From Mycobacterium sp. AZCC_0083 (GTDB taxonomy: Bacteria; Actinomycetota; Actinomycetes; Mycobacteriales; Mycobacteriaceae): DNA of 64,000 bases. Of the stretch, positions 56,701 to 64,000 are shown one piece after another. The notes below the pieces were generated by a model, which did not search any database, had not been told where the DNA came from, and saw only the letters and a list, made by a program, of their open reading frames with translations. Both the position numbers and the translations under genes were made by a program. Location of the stretch: NCBI RefSeq assembly GCF_014202335.1, contig NZ_JACHGP010000001.1, forward strand, positions 605,804-669,803, written 5' to 3'. Within the stretch, counting starts at the first letter, position 1. Each line of letters starts with the position of its first letter.

Positions 56701-59700
56701 GCTGGCAAGAGCCGGTTACCACGTCTCCACCGAAGACGTGTTCCGCCGTCGCACCGCCATCGGCCTTGCCGCGCTTCTCGGTGAGGCCCCGGTTGCGGAT
56801 AGACCGAGGCAGGCGATCCCGCGCTTCGGCACCGTGCGACTGTCAGCCGAGACCATCGACGGCATCATGGCATCTGGCGCCGTAGAGGACATCTGGGCAA
56901 TGTCGCCTCTGCAGCAGGGCGTCTACTACCAGAGCGCCCTCGGCGACGCCGGGGCCGGAGCAGCGTCGACCTACATCGCGCAGAACGCGTTCGACTTCGA
57001 CCGCCGCGTCGACGTCGATGCCATGCAGCAGGCCTACACGGCACTGCTGCGTCGTCACCCGCAGTTGCGGGTCGGCTTCCGCACCGTCGAGCACGCCGAG
57101 GCGCAACCGGCATCCGACGCCACCGCGATGGTTCAGGTCGTGATCGCCGATCCCCCGTCGGACATCACCGTCGTCGACCTCAGCGCCGTGCACGATGCGG
57201 CGGAGGCCGCGCAGCGCACCGCCGACCACGACCGCACCGCGCCGTTCGACGTCGCGACCCCGCCCCTGCTGCGGCTCACCGTCATCCGGCTGCCCGACGG
57301 GCGCGACCGGATGCTGTTCACCTACCACTTCCTGTTGTTCGACGGGTGGTCCCGCGAGCTCGTCCTTCGGGAGTTGTTCGCGCTGTACAACTCTGGCGGT
57401 CAACGGGGTGACGTCGAACCGCATGGCGACCTGGTGTTGCAGTACCTGGAGTGGTTGCGGTCCGTCGGCGACGGCGAGGCATCCGGCGCTTGGGGCGCGC
57501 TGCTGGCCGGGCTGACCGTGCCGACGCTGGCCACCGGCGTGGAACCGGGGCAGCCCGACGCTGCCGCGGACACCGAACCGGGCCGCATCGTGGTTCGGGT
57601 GCCCGAGCATCTGACGGATCAGTTGCGCTCGCGCGCCACGGAACTGGGCGTCACGCTGAACGCCGTCATCACCGCCGCGGTCTCGACGGTGACCGGTTAT
57701 TACGCGGGCGCCAGCGACGTCGTCATCGGAATCACCGTGGCCGGACGGCCGGGCGAGCTCGTCGGCATCGACGAGACCATCGGGCTGTTCCTGAACACCG
57801 TGCCCGTACGATTGGACCTGTCCCCCACGCGTACGGCGTCGGAGGCGATGCGGGCCGTCAACGACCAACGCATGTCGATGATGCGCCACGACCACCTCGG
57901 CCTCGGCCAGATCCAACGCGCCGCAGGCGATTCCGGCCGTGCCCTCTTCGACACGCTGCTTGTCCTGCAGAACTTCCTCGACGACGACACCTTCACCGAC
58001 CTGGAGACGGCCCACGGCATCGTCGGCGTCGACTACCACGACACCACGCACTTCCCGCTCACCTGGGTTCTGACACCCGGCCGGGACCTGACCGTCAAAC
58101 TGGAACACCGCGCTGTCGACGACCAACGCGCCCGCGAGATGGTCGATCAGCTGCTCGCGGTGTTCGAGGCGATCGCCGCTTCTCCCGACATCGCGGTTGG
58201 CGCCACCGATCTGGTCAGCCAGCGGAGGCGCACCGAACTGGAGCGTCGGTGGTCCTCCACCGAGCGGCCCTTCGAACCCGTCACCATCGCCGAACTCCTG
58301 TCCCGACAGGCCGAGCTCAACCCCGACGACGTCGCCGTGGTGTTCGGTGCGCAACAGCTCTCCTATCGCCAGTTCGATGACCGGGTGTCCCAGCTGGCGC
58401 GCTACCTGCGCGCGCACGGTGCGGCACCGGAAACGTTCGTGGCCCTCGCCCTTCCGCGCTCCATCGACATGGTGGTGGCGCTGTTCGCGGTGTTGCGGGC
58501 CGGTGCGGCCTACCTGCCGCTTGAGCTGGACCTGCCGATCGACCGGCTGCGCACCATCGTCGACGACGCCCGACCGGTGTTGCTGCTCACCACGTCTGAA
58601 CGAACCGAACTGGCCGACTGCGCCCGCGGGCACGGTGCCACCGCGATCGCCGTCGACGACCCCGGCACCGTCTCGACGTTGGCCGCGACGCCCGCCGATC
58701 CGCTGACGGCCTCCGAACTCGGCGACTTCGCCACCGGGGCGCAACGCCTACAGCACCCGGCCTACCTGATCTACACCTCGGGCTCGACGGGACGCCCGAA
58801 GGGTGTGCTGACCGGATACGCCGGCCTGACCAACATGTACTTCAACCATCGTGAGGCCATCTTCGAGCCCAGCGTGGCGCGCGCGCACGCGGCGGGCAGC
58901 GACCAGCAGATCACGGTTGCCCACACCGTGTCGTTCTCGTTCGACATGTCATGGGAAGAGCTGTTCTGGCTCGTCGAGGGCCATCAGGTGCACGTCTGCG
59001 ACGAGGAACTGCGCCGCGACGCCCCTGCCTTGGTCGCCTACTGCCATCGGCACCGGGTCGACGTCATCAACGTCACGCCGACCTATGCACATCACCTGCT
59101 CGACGCCGGCCTCTTGGGAGAGAGTCATACGCCCGCACTCGTGTTGCTCGGCGGCGAAGCCGTCGGTGACGGCGTCTGGTCCGCGCTGCGCGACAACCCG
59201 GCCACGGCCGGCTACAACCTCTACGGCCCCACCGAATACACCATCAACACCCTCGGCGGCGGCACCGACGACAGCGTGACTCCGACTGTCGGACAACCCA
59301 TCTGGAACACCCGCGGCTACATCCTCGACGCTGCGCTACGCCCGGTCCCCGATGGGGCGACCGGTGAGCTGTACATCGCCGGAGCAGGACTGGCACGGGG
59401 CTACCACCGCAGGCCCGGCCTGACCGCGAACGCGATGATCGCGGACCCGTACGTACCCGGCGGCCGCATGTACCGCACCGGCGACCTGGTCCGGCGGCGC
59501 CCCGGCGGCGCCGAGCCGGGCATCCTCGACTACCTCGGCCGGGCCGACGATCAGGTCAAGATCCGCGGCTACCGCATCGAACTCGGTGAGGTCGAGTCCG
59601 TCCTGGAGGCCGCAGACGGCGTGGCACGCTGCGCCGTCGTCGTGCGATCCGGCACCGGAACATCGCCGGTGAAGACGCTTGCCGCCTACGTGGTTCCAGC

Positions 59701-62700
59701 AACCCCGCTGTCCGACGAAGCGCAGTTCATCGCTGGACTGCGCGACCACCTGGCCGACACGTTGCCCTCCTACATGGTGCCTGCCCGCTACGGCGTGGTC
59801 GATGCGCTGCCGTTGACGATCAACGGCAAGCTGGACGTCGCTGCACTGCCCGAACCGGTCGCCGCCACCCGTGGTACGACCCGCGCGCCGCGCACAGCCG
59901 TGGAGTCGACGCTGCTCGAGGTGGTTTCGGCAGTGCTGGGCATCGAGGCCGGCGGCCTCAGCGTTGATGACGACTTCTTCGCACTCGGCGGTGACAGCAT
60001 CTCGTCGATCGCCGTCTGCGGCCGTGCCCGAAAGGCGGGCCTGCGCATCACGCCGCGCGACGTCTTCCGCCGCCGCACCGTGGCCGCGCTGGCAGCCGTC
60101 ACCCGGGCCGACACCCAGCATCGCGACGTCGAACCCGACACCGGCGTTGGGGTCATCGCCGCGACGCCGATGCTCGCCGAGACCGAACAGTCGGTCACCC
60201 CGCTGGACAACTTCTACCAGTCGATGGTGCTGGCCACCCCCACCGGAATCACCGGCGAGCAAATGGAACTCGTCCTCCGGTCGGTGGTCGACGCGCACGG
60301 CATGCTGCGGGCACGACTCGACGCCGGCGAAGCCGGCTGGACCCTTACCGTGCCGGAGCCGGACAGCTACCCGGATCAGCTGATCCGCAGGAGACCCGGT
60401 GCGCTGACCTCAGCCGACGTCGCCGAAGCGACTGCCGCTGCGGCGGCTGAGCTCGCACCGGAAGACGGCGTCATGGTTCGCGCAGTCTGGTATGCGTCCG
60501 GCCAACTGCTGCTCGTCATTCACCATCTGGCCATCGACGGCGTCTCCTGGCGCATCATCGGCGAGGATCTCGCCAAGGCCTGGGCCGACGTGGCCGAGAG
60601 CAAGCCGGTCGCACTCGACGCCGTCCCGACGTCCTTCCGGACGTGGTCCGACACGATCGCCGCCGCACGGTTCGACAACGAAGCCGAGCACTGGAACGAG
60701 GTGCTTGCCACCGCCGACCCCGACCTCGGCAGGCGGCCCCTGGATCCTGCGATCGATACCGCGAACACCGTGCGCAGTCACACTGTCTCGTTGCCAGTCG
60801 AGATCAGCTCGGCCCTGCTGTCATCGGTGCCGTCGGCCATGAACGGCGGCGTGAACGACGTCCTTCTCACCGCGCTGTCCTTGGCACTGGCCAGGTGGCG
60901 CGCGGATCGCGGACAGGACGACGGCACGGCCACCGTGCTGAACCTCGAAGGCCACGGGCGCGAGGCCGAGTTGGTGCGTGACCTGGGGCGAGCGAAGCGA
61001 CGGGGGGATGTTCAGCAGCTCGACCTATCCCGCACGGTCGGTTGGTTCACCGCGATCTACCCCGTCCGGATCGATCCCGGCCCACTGACGTGGCCCGACG
61101 TGCTCTCCGCCGGGGCGCCTTTGGCGGAATCGGCGAAGTCGGTCAAGGAACAGCTGCTCGCGGTTCCGAACCGAGGTCTCGGGTACGGCGTGCTCCGATA
61201 CTTGGACCGATCGGAACCAGTCCGCGGGGTCCCACCACAGATCCTGTTCAACTATCTCGGGCGGTTCGCCGGCGGCAGCGGCCGGGACTGGGAAGCGGTC
61301 GCGGAGATCGGTGCCTTACGCGAAGGCGTCGATCCCTCGAACCCCGCTGTGGCCCTGGAGATCACCGCACTCGCCGAGGACCGACCCGACGGCACCGTGC
61401 TGACCATGACGCTGGCCTGGCCCGGCGGCTTACTGGACGACGCCGACGTCGATCGCCTTGCCACGCTGTGGTCGGAAGCCCTGACCGCATTGACCCGCTG
61501 CGTTGATCTGGCCGGGCACACGCCATCGGACTTCCCGCTCATCGAGGTGACTCAGGCCGACGTGGACGAGTGGCAACAGACGGGCGCCATCGACGACGTG
61601 CTCCCGCTGTTGCCGCTTCAGGAGGGCATGTACTTCCACAGCGCCTACGGCGACGGCGTCGACACCTACCAGGTCCAGCAGGTCGCCGAGCTGTCCGGCC
61701 CTGTCGACCCGGATGCCCTGCGCGCCAGCGTCTCCGCCGTAGTCGGCAGGCATCAGGCGCTGCGGGCCAGCTTCCGCGAGATCCAGGACGGCCGCCTCGC
61801 ACAGGTGATCTGGTCCGACGTCAGCATCGAATTCCAGACCAGAGACGCCGACCTTCACGAGCTTGACGACGTTGCGGCCGAACAACTGTCGCGGCCCTTC
61901 GACCTGGCCGACGCACCGCTGGTCCGCTACACCCTGGTGAGGTTGAGCGCCGGCGAGCATCGACTGATCCAGACCATGCACCACATCGTCGCGGACGGCT
62001 GGTCCTATCCCGTGATCTTCGGCGACGTCGTCGAGCACTACAACGCCAGCGTCGGAGGAGGCGACGGAAGCATGGCGGCGACGGTTGCGGTGTCTTCCTT
62101 GCACGACCACGTCGAGGCCGTGACCGGTGGCGATCGACAAGCGGCCCGCGAGGCATGGGCAACGGCCCTCGACGGCGTCGAGCCGACCACCCTGTTCCCC
62201 GACGAGCACGTTGTCGGTGAGCATCGCAGCGCCGTCCGGCGGCTCTCCCCCGAGCTGACCAGCGCGCTGACGCAGGTGGCCCGCGACCGCGGCGTCACGC
62301 TCAGCACCGTTCTGCACGGCGCGTGGGGTCTGCTTCTCGGCCGACTGCTCGACCGGCAGCGGGTCGTCTTCGGGTCGACGGTCTCCGGTCGCGGCGGCGA
62401 GCTGTCGGGCACCGAATCCATTGTCGGGCTGCTGATCAACACCATCCCCGTGCCGATGTCGTGGGAGCACGACACCTCGGTCGCGGAAGCCATGGCGCAG
62501 TTGCAGGAACAGCAGAGCGCCCTGCTCGACGCGCAGCAGCTGGGTCTGGCCGACCTGGCCCGGCTGGCCGGCGTTCGCGACTTCTTCGACACCATGGTCG
62601 TCGTCGAGAACTTCCCGACCGTGGCCACCGACGCACCAAATCACCCGCGGGCACTGCAGTTCCGTGGCTTCACCGGGACGGATTCACCCCACTATCCGGT

Positions 62701-64000
62701 GTCGTTCGTCGCCTATCTCGACGATCAGCTGACCGTCGAGATCAAGTACGACGCCGGTGCGGTCACGGCACCGCAGGCCGACCGTTTCGCCGAGCGGGTC
62801 GAGCGCATCCTCGCGGCGTTCGTGGAGCAACCCGACGCGCCGGTCGGCGGAATCGACCTGCGCACCGAGGCCGAACGCCAACTCGTCGCAGGCAGCGAGT
62901 CCCGGCCAGGCCCGGACCGGACACTCGCGGACGCGTTCACCGCGGCAGCACGCAGATCGCCCGACGCGGTGGCGGTGACGTGCGGTCAAGACCAAATCAC
63001 CTACGCGGAGCTCGACTTCCGCACCACTGCGGTGGCGGCGACGCTGATCGATCTCGGTGTCCGTCCCGAGTCGCGGGTGGCGGTGGCGCTACCGCGGTCG
63101 ATTGATCTGATCGTCGGACTGCTTGCCGTGATCCGAGCCGGCGGCACGTACGTCCCACTGGACATCGACTCACCGGCAGCGCGTCTGCAGCACATCCTCG
63201 ACGATTCCGCTCCCGTGTGCCTCCTCACCGACCGGGTAGACCGCCTGCCGGGGTCGGCGCGCCCGCCCGTGATCCTCCAGGACGCGGCGCACCGCGTCGT
63301 CGACAGCTCGCTCCCCCCGATCGACCTCTCACCCGACCACGCCGCCTACGTCATCTACACCTCCGGCTCCACCGGTCTGCCCAAGGGCGTGGCCGTCACG
63401 CACCGTGACGTCGCAGCACTGTTCCAGGCGACGTCGGACGGCGCAGCAGCACCATTCACGTTCGGGCCGGACGACGTGTGGACGATGTTCCACTCCGCAG
63501 CGTTCGACTTCTCCGTGTGGGAACTGTGGGGACCGTTGCTGCACGGCGGGCGGCTGGTGGTCGTCGAGCAAGTGGTGGCCCGCGACCCGGACCGATTCGT
63601 CGCCCTGCTGTCGTCGGAACGAGTGACGGTGCTGAATCAGACGCCGTCGGCGTTCTACCCGCTGATCGAGGCGGACCGGCGCGAACGGCCCGAGCTCGCT
63701 CTGCGCTACGTGATCTTCGGCGGCGAGGCACTCGACGTCAGCCGGCTCTCCGCCTGGTATCAGCGCCACGACGCCGAGTCGCCTCGGCTGGTCAACATGT
63801 ACGGCATCACCGAGACCTGCGTGCACGTATCCCACCGACCGCTCGACGCAGCCGACGCCGAGACGAGCGCCAGCGGTCCGAGTGCGATCGGCGAACCGCT
63901 CCCTGGACTCCGAATCCATCTGCTGGACAACACCTTGCAACCCGTTCCCATCGGTGTGGTCGGCGAGATGTACATCGCTGGTGGACAACTCGCCCGCGGC
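50471..64000 (+). CDS. Exochelin-type nonribosomal peptide synthetase (FxbB/FxbC-like; partial, 3' end outside window)
   Basis: One reading frame open from GTG 50471 to the window edge, 4510 codons with no stop. Domain order: A1 (25-525), carrier 1 (Ser about 573), epimerase 1 (624-1095), C2 (1100-1535), A2 (1540-2020), carrier 2 (Ser about 2068), C3 (2120-2585), A3 (2594-3125), carrier 3 (Ser about 3176), epimerase 2 (3225-3697), C4 (3708-4140), A4 (4144 to end, truncated). The first module has no condensation domain, so it initiates. Ten-residue adenylation codes read fhOrn, beta-Ala, hOrn and Thr, matching residues 1-4 of exochelin MS, with epimerases where R-ornithines occur. It follows the ABC genes after 25 bases in the iron-controlled operon. 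Cytoplasmic, substrate-loaded with the help of MbtH. Confidence 0.95.
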   Translation, partial: MTTHSLDIAELLDQWNNHSTPEWTSTVPALFAAQCAATPDAVAVVHGDRRLTYRQLAERVAQLANALHDNQFRPESMVAVGVPRSAEMVVCALAAMVAGAAFVPLDPTWPQHRRSQVLADAGASAAFVAANDESHWDVPTLVVDLDDWHHDGQPTQPPTVSVQPSQLAYVIFTSGSTGKPKGAMIRHDAIAERLLWQRDHILHFGDDDAALFKAPLSFDISVNEILLPLISGGRVVVAEPDGEKDPEYLLDLIRTQRVTFVYLVSSMLDTLLELDRLSLVDGAASSLQSLRHVWCGGEVLTPGLFTRFRQQLSTTLYHGYGPAEATIGVSHVIYRDTAERIATSIGKPNPHTQLYVLDDDMRPVPPGVGGELYAAGFLLGRGYVNAPSLTASRFVANPFDDTGSRMYRTGDLARWTPDGSLEFLGRADNQVKIRGRRIELEEIESQLADHPAVRQAVVTVHQHGGAEQLVGYLVTVDGVPNDAALHGEIAAWSRTRLPDYMVPTLFVGLDRVPVTANGKVDRRALPAPDVAGSRTVNPPRTPRETVLCEAFADALDLDEIGVDEDFFSLGGDSIVAIRVVSRVRANGFALRPRDMFAHRTVEALAPLLVASAAVDALVGDAIEPTGAAAATPILRWLDDVAGPGSVLNGFYQAMSLITPENLDEDTLRAAVGATLVRHHALWATTDGHARELNIPATSPEIQFLIGVLDTGIEDMRNRLVATLDPSAGIMVAFGWLRSTAGQGRLLVVAHHIVVDSISLRILADDLAAAHRLIATGQPPILPAVETSWRSWAQRLTDATAAGAFDDDLDYWQQVCATSETPWGDRPLDDTRDTVATEARLTVELPASVTDAVLTQVPDRIHGHVNDAMVAALYLALREWRADATGPLLLEMEGHGREGHQVGDIDLSATVGWFTTLYPVALHDDEFDWNAALSDGVSLGAAVRSIKDQLRSVPSHGLSYGALRYLRGASEATGEGCGHQDSLAATPQVLFNYLGRFDTAERPWAFADDHLAVMEDRDPAMPLPRLVEVNAEAVATGRGTVLRATFSWPTAAIAEAEVARIAQRWTELLTVIATSADVRGHSVSDFPRVALDANDVTELENAYPGLADVLPLTPTQQGIYFHSTFSRRHDPYVVQQIVDITGPLDTDRFQHATEAVVNRHRTLSAAFTTLSDGTPVAIHATPVAPDFEVVDARAEADSATVVAQRAEWDRSRRFDLAAPPLTRYTLIRRSDDVHTMVQTVHHIVADGWSVPIVLDDLLTAYTGADFDGPAPQFTRFVDWLGERDGDADRAAWTGVLDGMSGPTRIASADGTRGLSLSASSTGFGSRSIALPSRAIVAAAAGRAAVTIGTLLHTAWGVTVGRLTGEGDVVFGTVVSGRGGGLDGIDRMVGLLVNTVPVRVQWSPTDTTLDVATRLAGVEAEVVEHHHLPLTEAHQIAGVGELFDSLVVIENLGATSHSAGDLTLGEIGVIEAPHYPLTVMVAVHDTVTVTVTNDRGQVSDAFADAAAQAFADLLTAITSDPAIAFGDVELGHPAGPVTGAEVTTVTALIADAIAGHRDEPAVVTAKDTLTFGELDSRAGSLARQLVEAGVRRGDVVALALSRSADAVAAMWAIISAGAAYLPVDPTYPRARIEFMLAHASPRAVLVDDSGRAAVDGAIPVGTATIDTNLVAGATGPFQPVEVGPLDAVSVLYTSGSTGEPKAVVGTHGALANRLSWAIAQWPAATRLAKSSLSFIDGTTELLAGIASGACTVLADDTAARDGRRLAELIAANGVRQLVAVPSLASALADEHAAEVHAVARWIVSGEPLEPAHVAALRSVTPEAAIVNSYGSSEVAGDVIAGEQNGDGITLGAPVPGTGIRVLDSALRELPTGVIGEIYASGVQLARGYLHRPDQTATRFVAAPDGGRMYRTGDLGARLPDGRIVFAGRTDGQLKVNGHRVEPGEVEAALTRHTDVLDAAVAGTGATLAAFVVLVAGARPADVLLTGLADELPRHLVPMSIQVIDAIPLLPNGKRDTGALTARVGRVDSRPAELLAPADDVQRAIVDVVAGVLGRDTVGADEDFFALGGDSIAAIRVTSRLARAGYHVSTEDVFRRRTAIGLAALLGEAPVADRPRQAIPRFGTVRLSAETIDGIMASGAVEDIWAMSPLQQGVYYQSALGDAGAGAASTYIAQNAFDFDRRVDVDAMQQAYTALLRRHPQLRVGFRTVEHAEAQPASDATAMVQVVIADPPSDITVVDLSAVHDAAEAAQRTADHDRTAPFDVATPPLLRLTVIRLPDGRDRMLFTYHFLLFDGWSRELVLRELFALYNSGGQRGDVEPHGDLVLQYLEWLRSVGDGEASGAWGALLAGLTVPTLATGVEPGQPDAAADTEPGRIVVRVPEHLTDQLRSRATELGVTLNAVITAAVSTVTGYYAGASDVVIGITVAGRPGELVGIDETIGLFLNTVPVRLDLSPTRTASEAMRAVNDQRMSMMRHDHLGLGQIQRAAGDSGRALFDTLLVLQNFLDDDTFTDLETAHGIVGVDYHDTTHFPLTWVLTPGRDLTVKLEHRAVDDQRAREMVDQLLAVFEAIAASPDIAVGATDLVSQRRRTELERRWSSTERPFEPVTIAELLSRQAELNPDDVAVVFGAQQLSYRQFDDRVSQLARYLRAHGAAPETFVALALPRSIDMVVALFAVLRAGAAYLPLELDLPIDRLRTIVDDARPVLLLTTSERTELADCARGHGATAIAVDDPGTVSTLAATPADPLTASELGDFATGAQRLQHPAYLIYTSGSTGRPKGVLTGYAGLTNMYFNHREAIFEPSVARAHAAGSDQQITVAHTVSFSFDMSWEELFWLVEGHQVHVCDEELRRDAPALVAYCHRHRVDVINVTPTYAHHLLDAGLLGESHTPALVLLGGEAVGDGVWSALRDNPATAGYNLYGPTEYTINTLGGGTDDSVTPTVGQPIWNTRGYILDAALRPVPDGATGELYIAGAGLARGYHRRPGLTANAMIADPYVPGGRMYRTGDLVRRRPGGAEPGILDYLGRADDQVKIRGYRIELGEVESVLEAADGVARCAVVVRSGTGTSPVKTLAAYVVPATPLSDEAQFIAGLRDHLADTLPSYMVPARYGVVDALPLTINGKLDVAALPEPVAATRGTTRAPRTAVESTLLEVVSAVLGIEAGGLSVDDDFFALGGDSISSIAVCGRARKAGLRITPRDVFRRRTVAALAAVTRADTQHRDVEPDTGVGVIAATPMLAETEQSVTPLDNFYQSMVLATPTGITGEQMELVLRSVVDAHGMLRARLDAGEAGWTLTVPEPDSYPDQLIRRRPGALTSADVAEATAAAAAELAPEDGVMVRAVWYASGQLLLVIHHLAIDGVSWRIIGEDLAKAWADVAESKPVALDAVPTSFRTWSDTIAAARFDNEAEHWNEVLATADPDLGRRPLDPAIDTANTVRSHTVSLPVEISSALLSSVPSAMNGGVNDVLLTALSLALARWRADRGQDDGTATVLNLEGHGREAELVRDLGRAKRRGDVQQLDLSRTVGWFTAIYPVRIDPGPLTWPDVLSAGAPLAESAKSVKEQLLAVPNRGLGYGVLRYLDRSEPVRGVPPQILFNYLGRFAGGSGRDWEAVAEIGALREGVDPSNPAVALEITALAEDRPDGTVLTMTLAWPGGLLDDADVDRLATLWSEALTALTRCVDLAGHTPSDFPLIEVTQADVDEWQQTGAIDDVLPLLPLQEGMYFHSAYGDGVDTYQVQQVAELSGPVDPDALRASVSAVVGRHQALRASFREIQDGRLAQVIWSDVSIEFQTRDADLHELDDVAAEQLSRPFDLADAPLVRYTLVRLSAGEHRLIQTMHHIVADGWSYPVIFGDVVEHYNASVGGGDGSMAATVAVSSLHDHVEAVTGGDRQAAREAWATALDGVEPTTLFPDEHVVGEHRSAVRRLSPELTSALTQVARDRGVTLSTVLHGAWGLLLGRLLDRQRVVFGSTVSGRGGELSGTESIVGLLINTIPVPMSWEHDTSVAEAMAQLQEQQSALLDAQQLGLADLARLAGVRDFFDTMVVVENFPTVATDAPNHPRALQFRGFTGTDSPHYPVSFVAYLDDQLTVEIKYDAGAVTAPQADRFAERVERILAAFVEQPDAPVGGIDLRTEAERQLVAGSESRPGPDRTLADAFTAAARRSPDAVAVTCGQDQITYAELDFRTTAVAATLIDLGVRPESRVAVALPRSIDLIVGLLAVIRAGGTYVPLDIDSPAARLQHILDDSAPVCLLTDRVDRLPGSARPPVILQDAAHRVVDSSLPPIDLSPDHAAYVIYTSGSTGLPKGVAVTHRDVAALFQATSDGAAAPFTFGPDDVWTMFHSAAFDFSVWELWGPLLHGGRLVVVEQVVARDPDRFVALLSSERVTVLNQTPSAFYPLIEADRRERPELALRYVIFGGEALDVSRLSAWYQRHDAESPRLVNMYGITETCVHVSHRPLDAADAETSASGPSAIGEPLPGLRIHLLDNTLQPVPIGVVGEMYIAGGQLARG
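53369..53388 (+). repeat. 20-bp dispersed repeat, copy 2
   Basis: Identical to the copies at 8220 and 60985. Read here as G-A-S-E-A-T in the first epimerase domain, within an apparent loop insertion before the F-N-Y-L-G-R-F motif. Confidence 0.85.
53770..56800 (+). other. NRPS module 2: C-A-T, predicted beta-alanine
   Basis: The condensation motif H-H-I-V-A-D-G is intact. The code residues read I-D-T-V-I-S-S-G-D-(K); the missing Asp at the first position with Asp at the second is the beta-alanine pattern (V-D-x-V-I-S-x-A-D-K type). No epimerase, as expected for an achiral residue. Confidence 0.82.
56830..61570 (+). other. NRPS module 3: C-A-T-E, predicted N-hydroxyornithine, epimerised
   Basis: The code D-M-E-N-L-G-L-I-N-(K) equals the coelichelin N-hydroxyornithine code. 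The condensation motif is altered: H-F-L-L-F-D-G instead of H-H-x-x-x-D-G (His 2286, Phe 2287). The epimerase has H-H-L-A-I-D-G-V-S and D-L-S-R-T-V-G-W-F and contains a copy of the 20-bp repeat. Confidence 0.87.
60985..61004 (+). repeat. 20-bp dispersed repeat, copy 3
   Basis: Identical to the copies at 8220 and 53369. Read in a different frame here, giving G-R-A-K-R-R-G between E-G-H-G-R-E and D-L-S-R-T-V-G-W of the second epimerase domain, an insertion absent from the first. Confidence 0.85.
61600..64000 (+). other. NRPS module 4 (partial): C-A, predicted threonine
   Basis: The condensation motif H-H-I-V-A-D-G is intact. Adenylation residues from FDFSVWE, L-N-Q-T-P-S, V-I-F-G-G, N-M-Y-G and C-V-H-V spell D-F-W-N-I-G-M-V-H-(K), the classical threonine code. 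The carrier, any epimerase and later modules lie beyond the window. Confidence 0.87.

Overview
The window is high-GC actinobacterial DNA, most consistent with a fast-growing environmental mycobacterium (Mycolicibacterium type). The evidence is a complete mce operon (yrbEA-yrbEB-mceA to mceF), a mycofactocin-type dehydrogenase, an F420-dependent (LLM) oxidoreductase, IdeR-like iron boxes, and an exochelin-type siderophore locus.

Region 1 (1-19477) is a catabolic island: acyl-CoA transferase, aldehyde dehydrogenase, five acyl-CoA dehydrogenases (two tightly coupled pairs plus one single), two enoyl-CoA hydratases, a lipid-transfer thiolase with a fused KAS-like/OB-fold partner, four SDR dehydrogenases, two thioesterase-type proteins and a P450. 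All its transcription units start from four intergenic regions. Each of these contains a variant of the same 13-bp element (GCTAAATAGTTAT), including the one before the island's own FadR-type GntR regulator. This looks like a one-regulator regulon that oxidises a hydrophobic substrate (P450/SDR/ALDH to acid, CoA activation, beta-oxidation-like cleavage). The substrate cannot be told from sequence.

Region 2 (19626-31180) holds a probably inactive isochorismatase-fold protein, then, convergent to it, an mce lipid-import operon on the minus strand with two Mce-associated membrane proteins. About 1.4 kb of non-coding, palindrome-containing DNA lies upstream of the mce operon.

Region 3 (32609-39527) is a second accessory catabolic segment: small secreted protein, TetR regulator with a KshA-like Rieske oxygenase, LLM flavin enzyme, GntR regulator with a CaiB CoA-transferase, a further TetR and an alpha/beta hydrolase. 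A 23-bp palindromic operator between the Rieske and LLM genes recurs upstream of the isochorismatase-fold gene 15 kb away.

Region 4 (39621-64000) is the exochelin locus. An IdeR-like box drives a siderophore-interacting reductase and the FecCD/FecE-type importer (fxuC-fxuA-fxuB). A second box, between divergent genes, controls fxbA (formyltransferase) and an mbtH - ABC - ABC - NRPS operon. The NRPS reading frame is open from 50471 to the window end (at least 4510 residues). Its adenylation codes read as N-formyl-N-hydroxyornithine, beta-alanine, N-hydroxyornithine and threonine, in the residue order of exochelin MS. A DJ-1/PfpI gene and a MocR-type regulator sit between the importer and fxbA.
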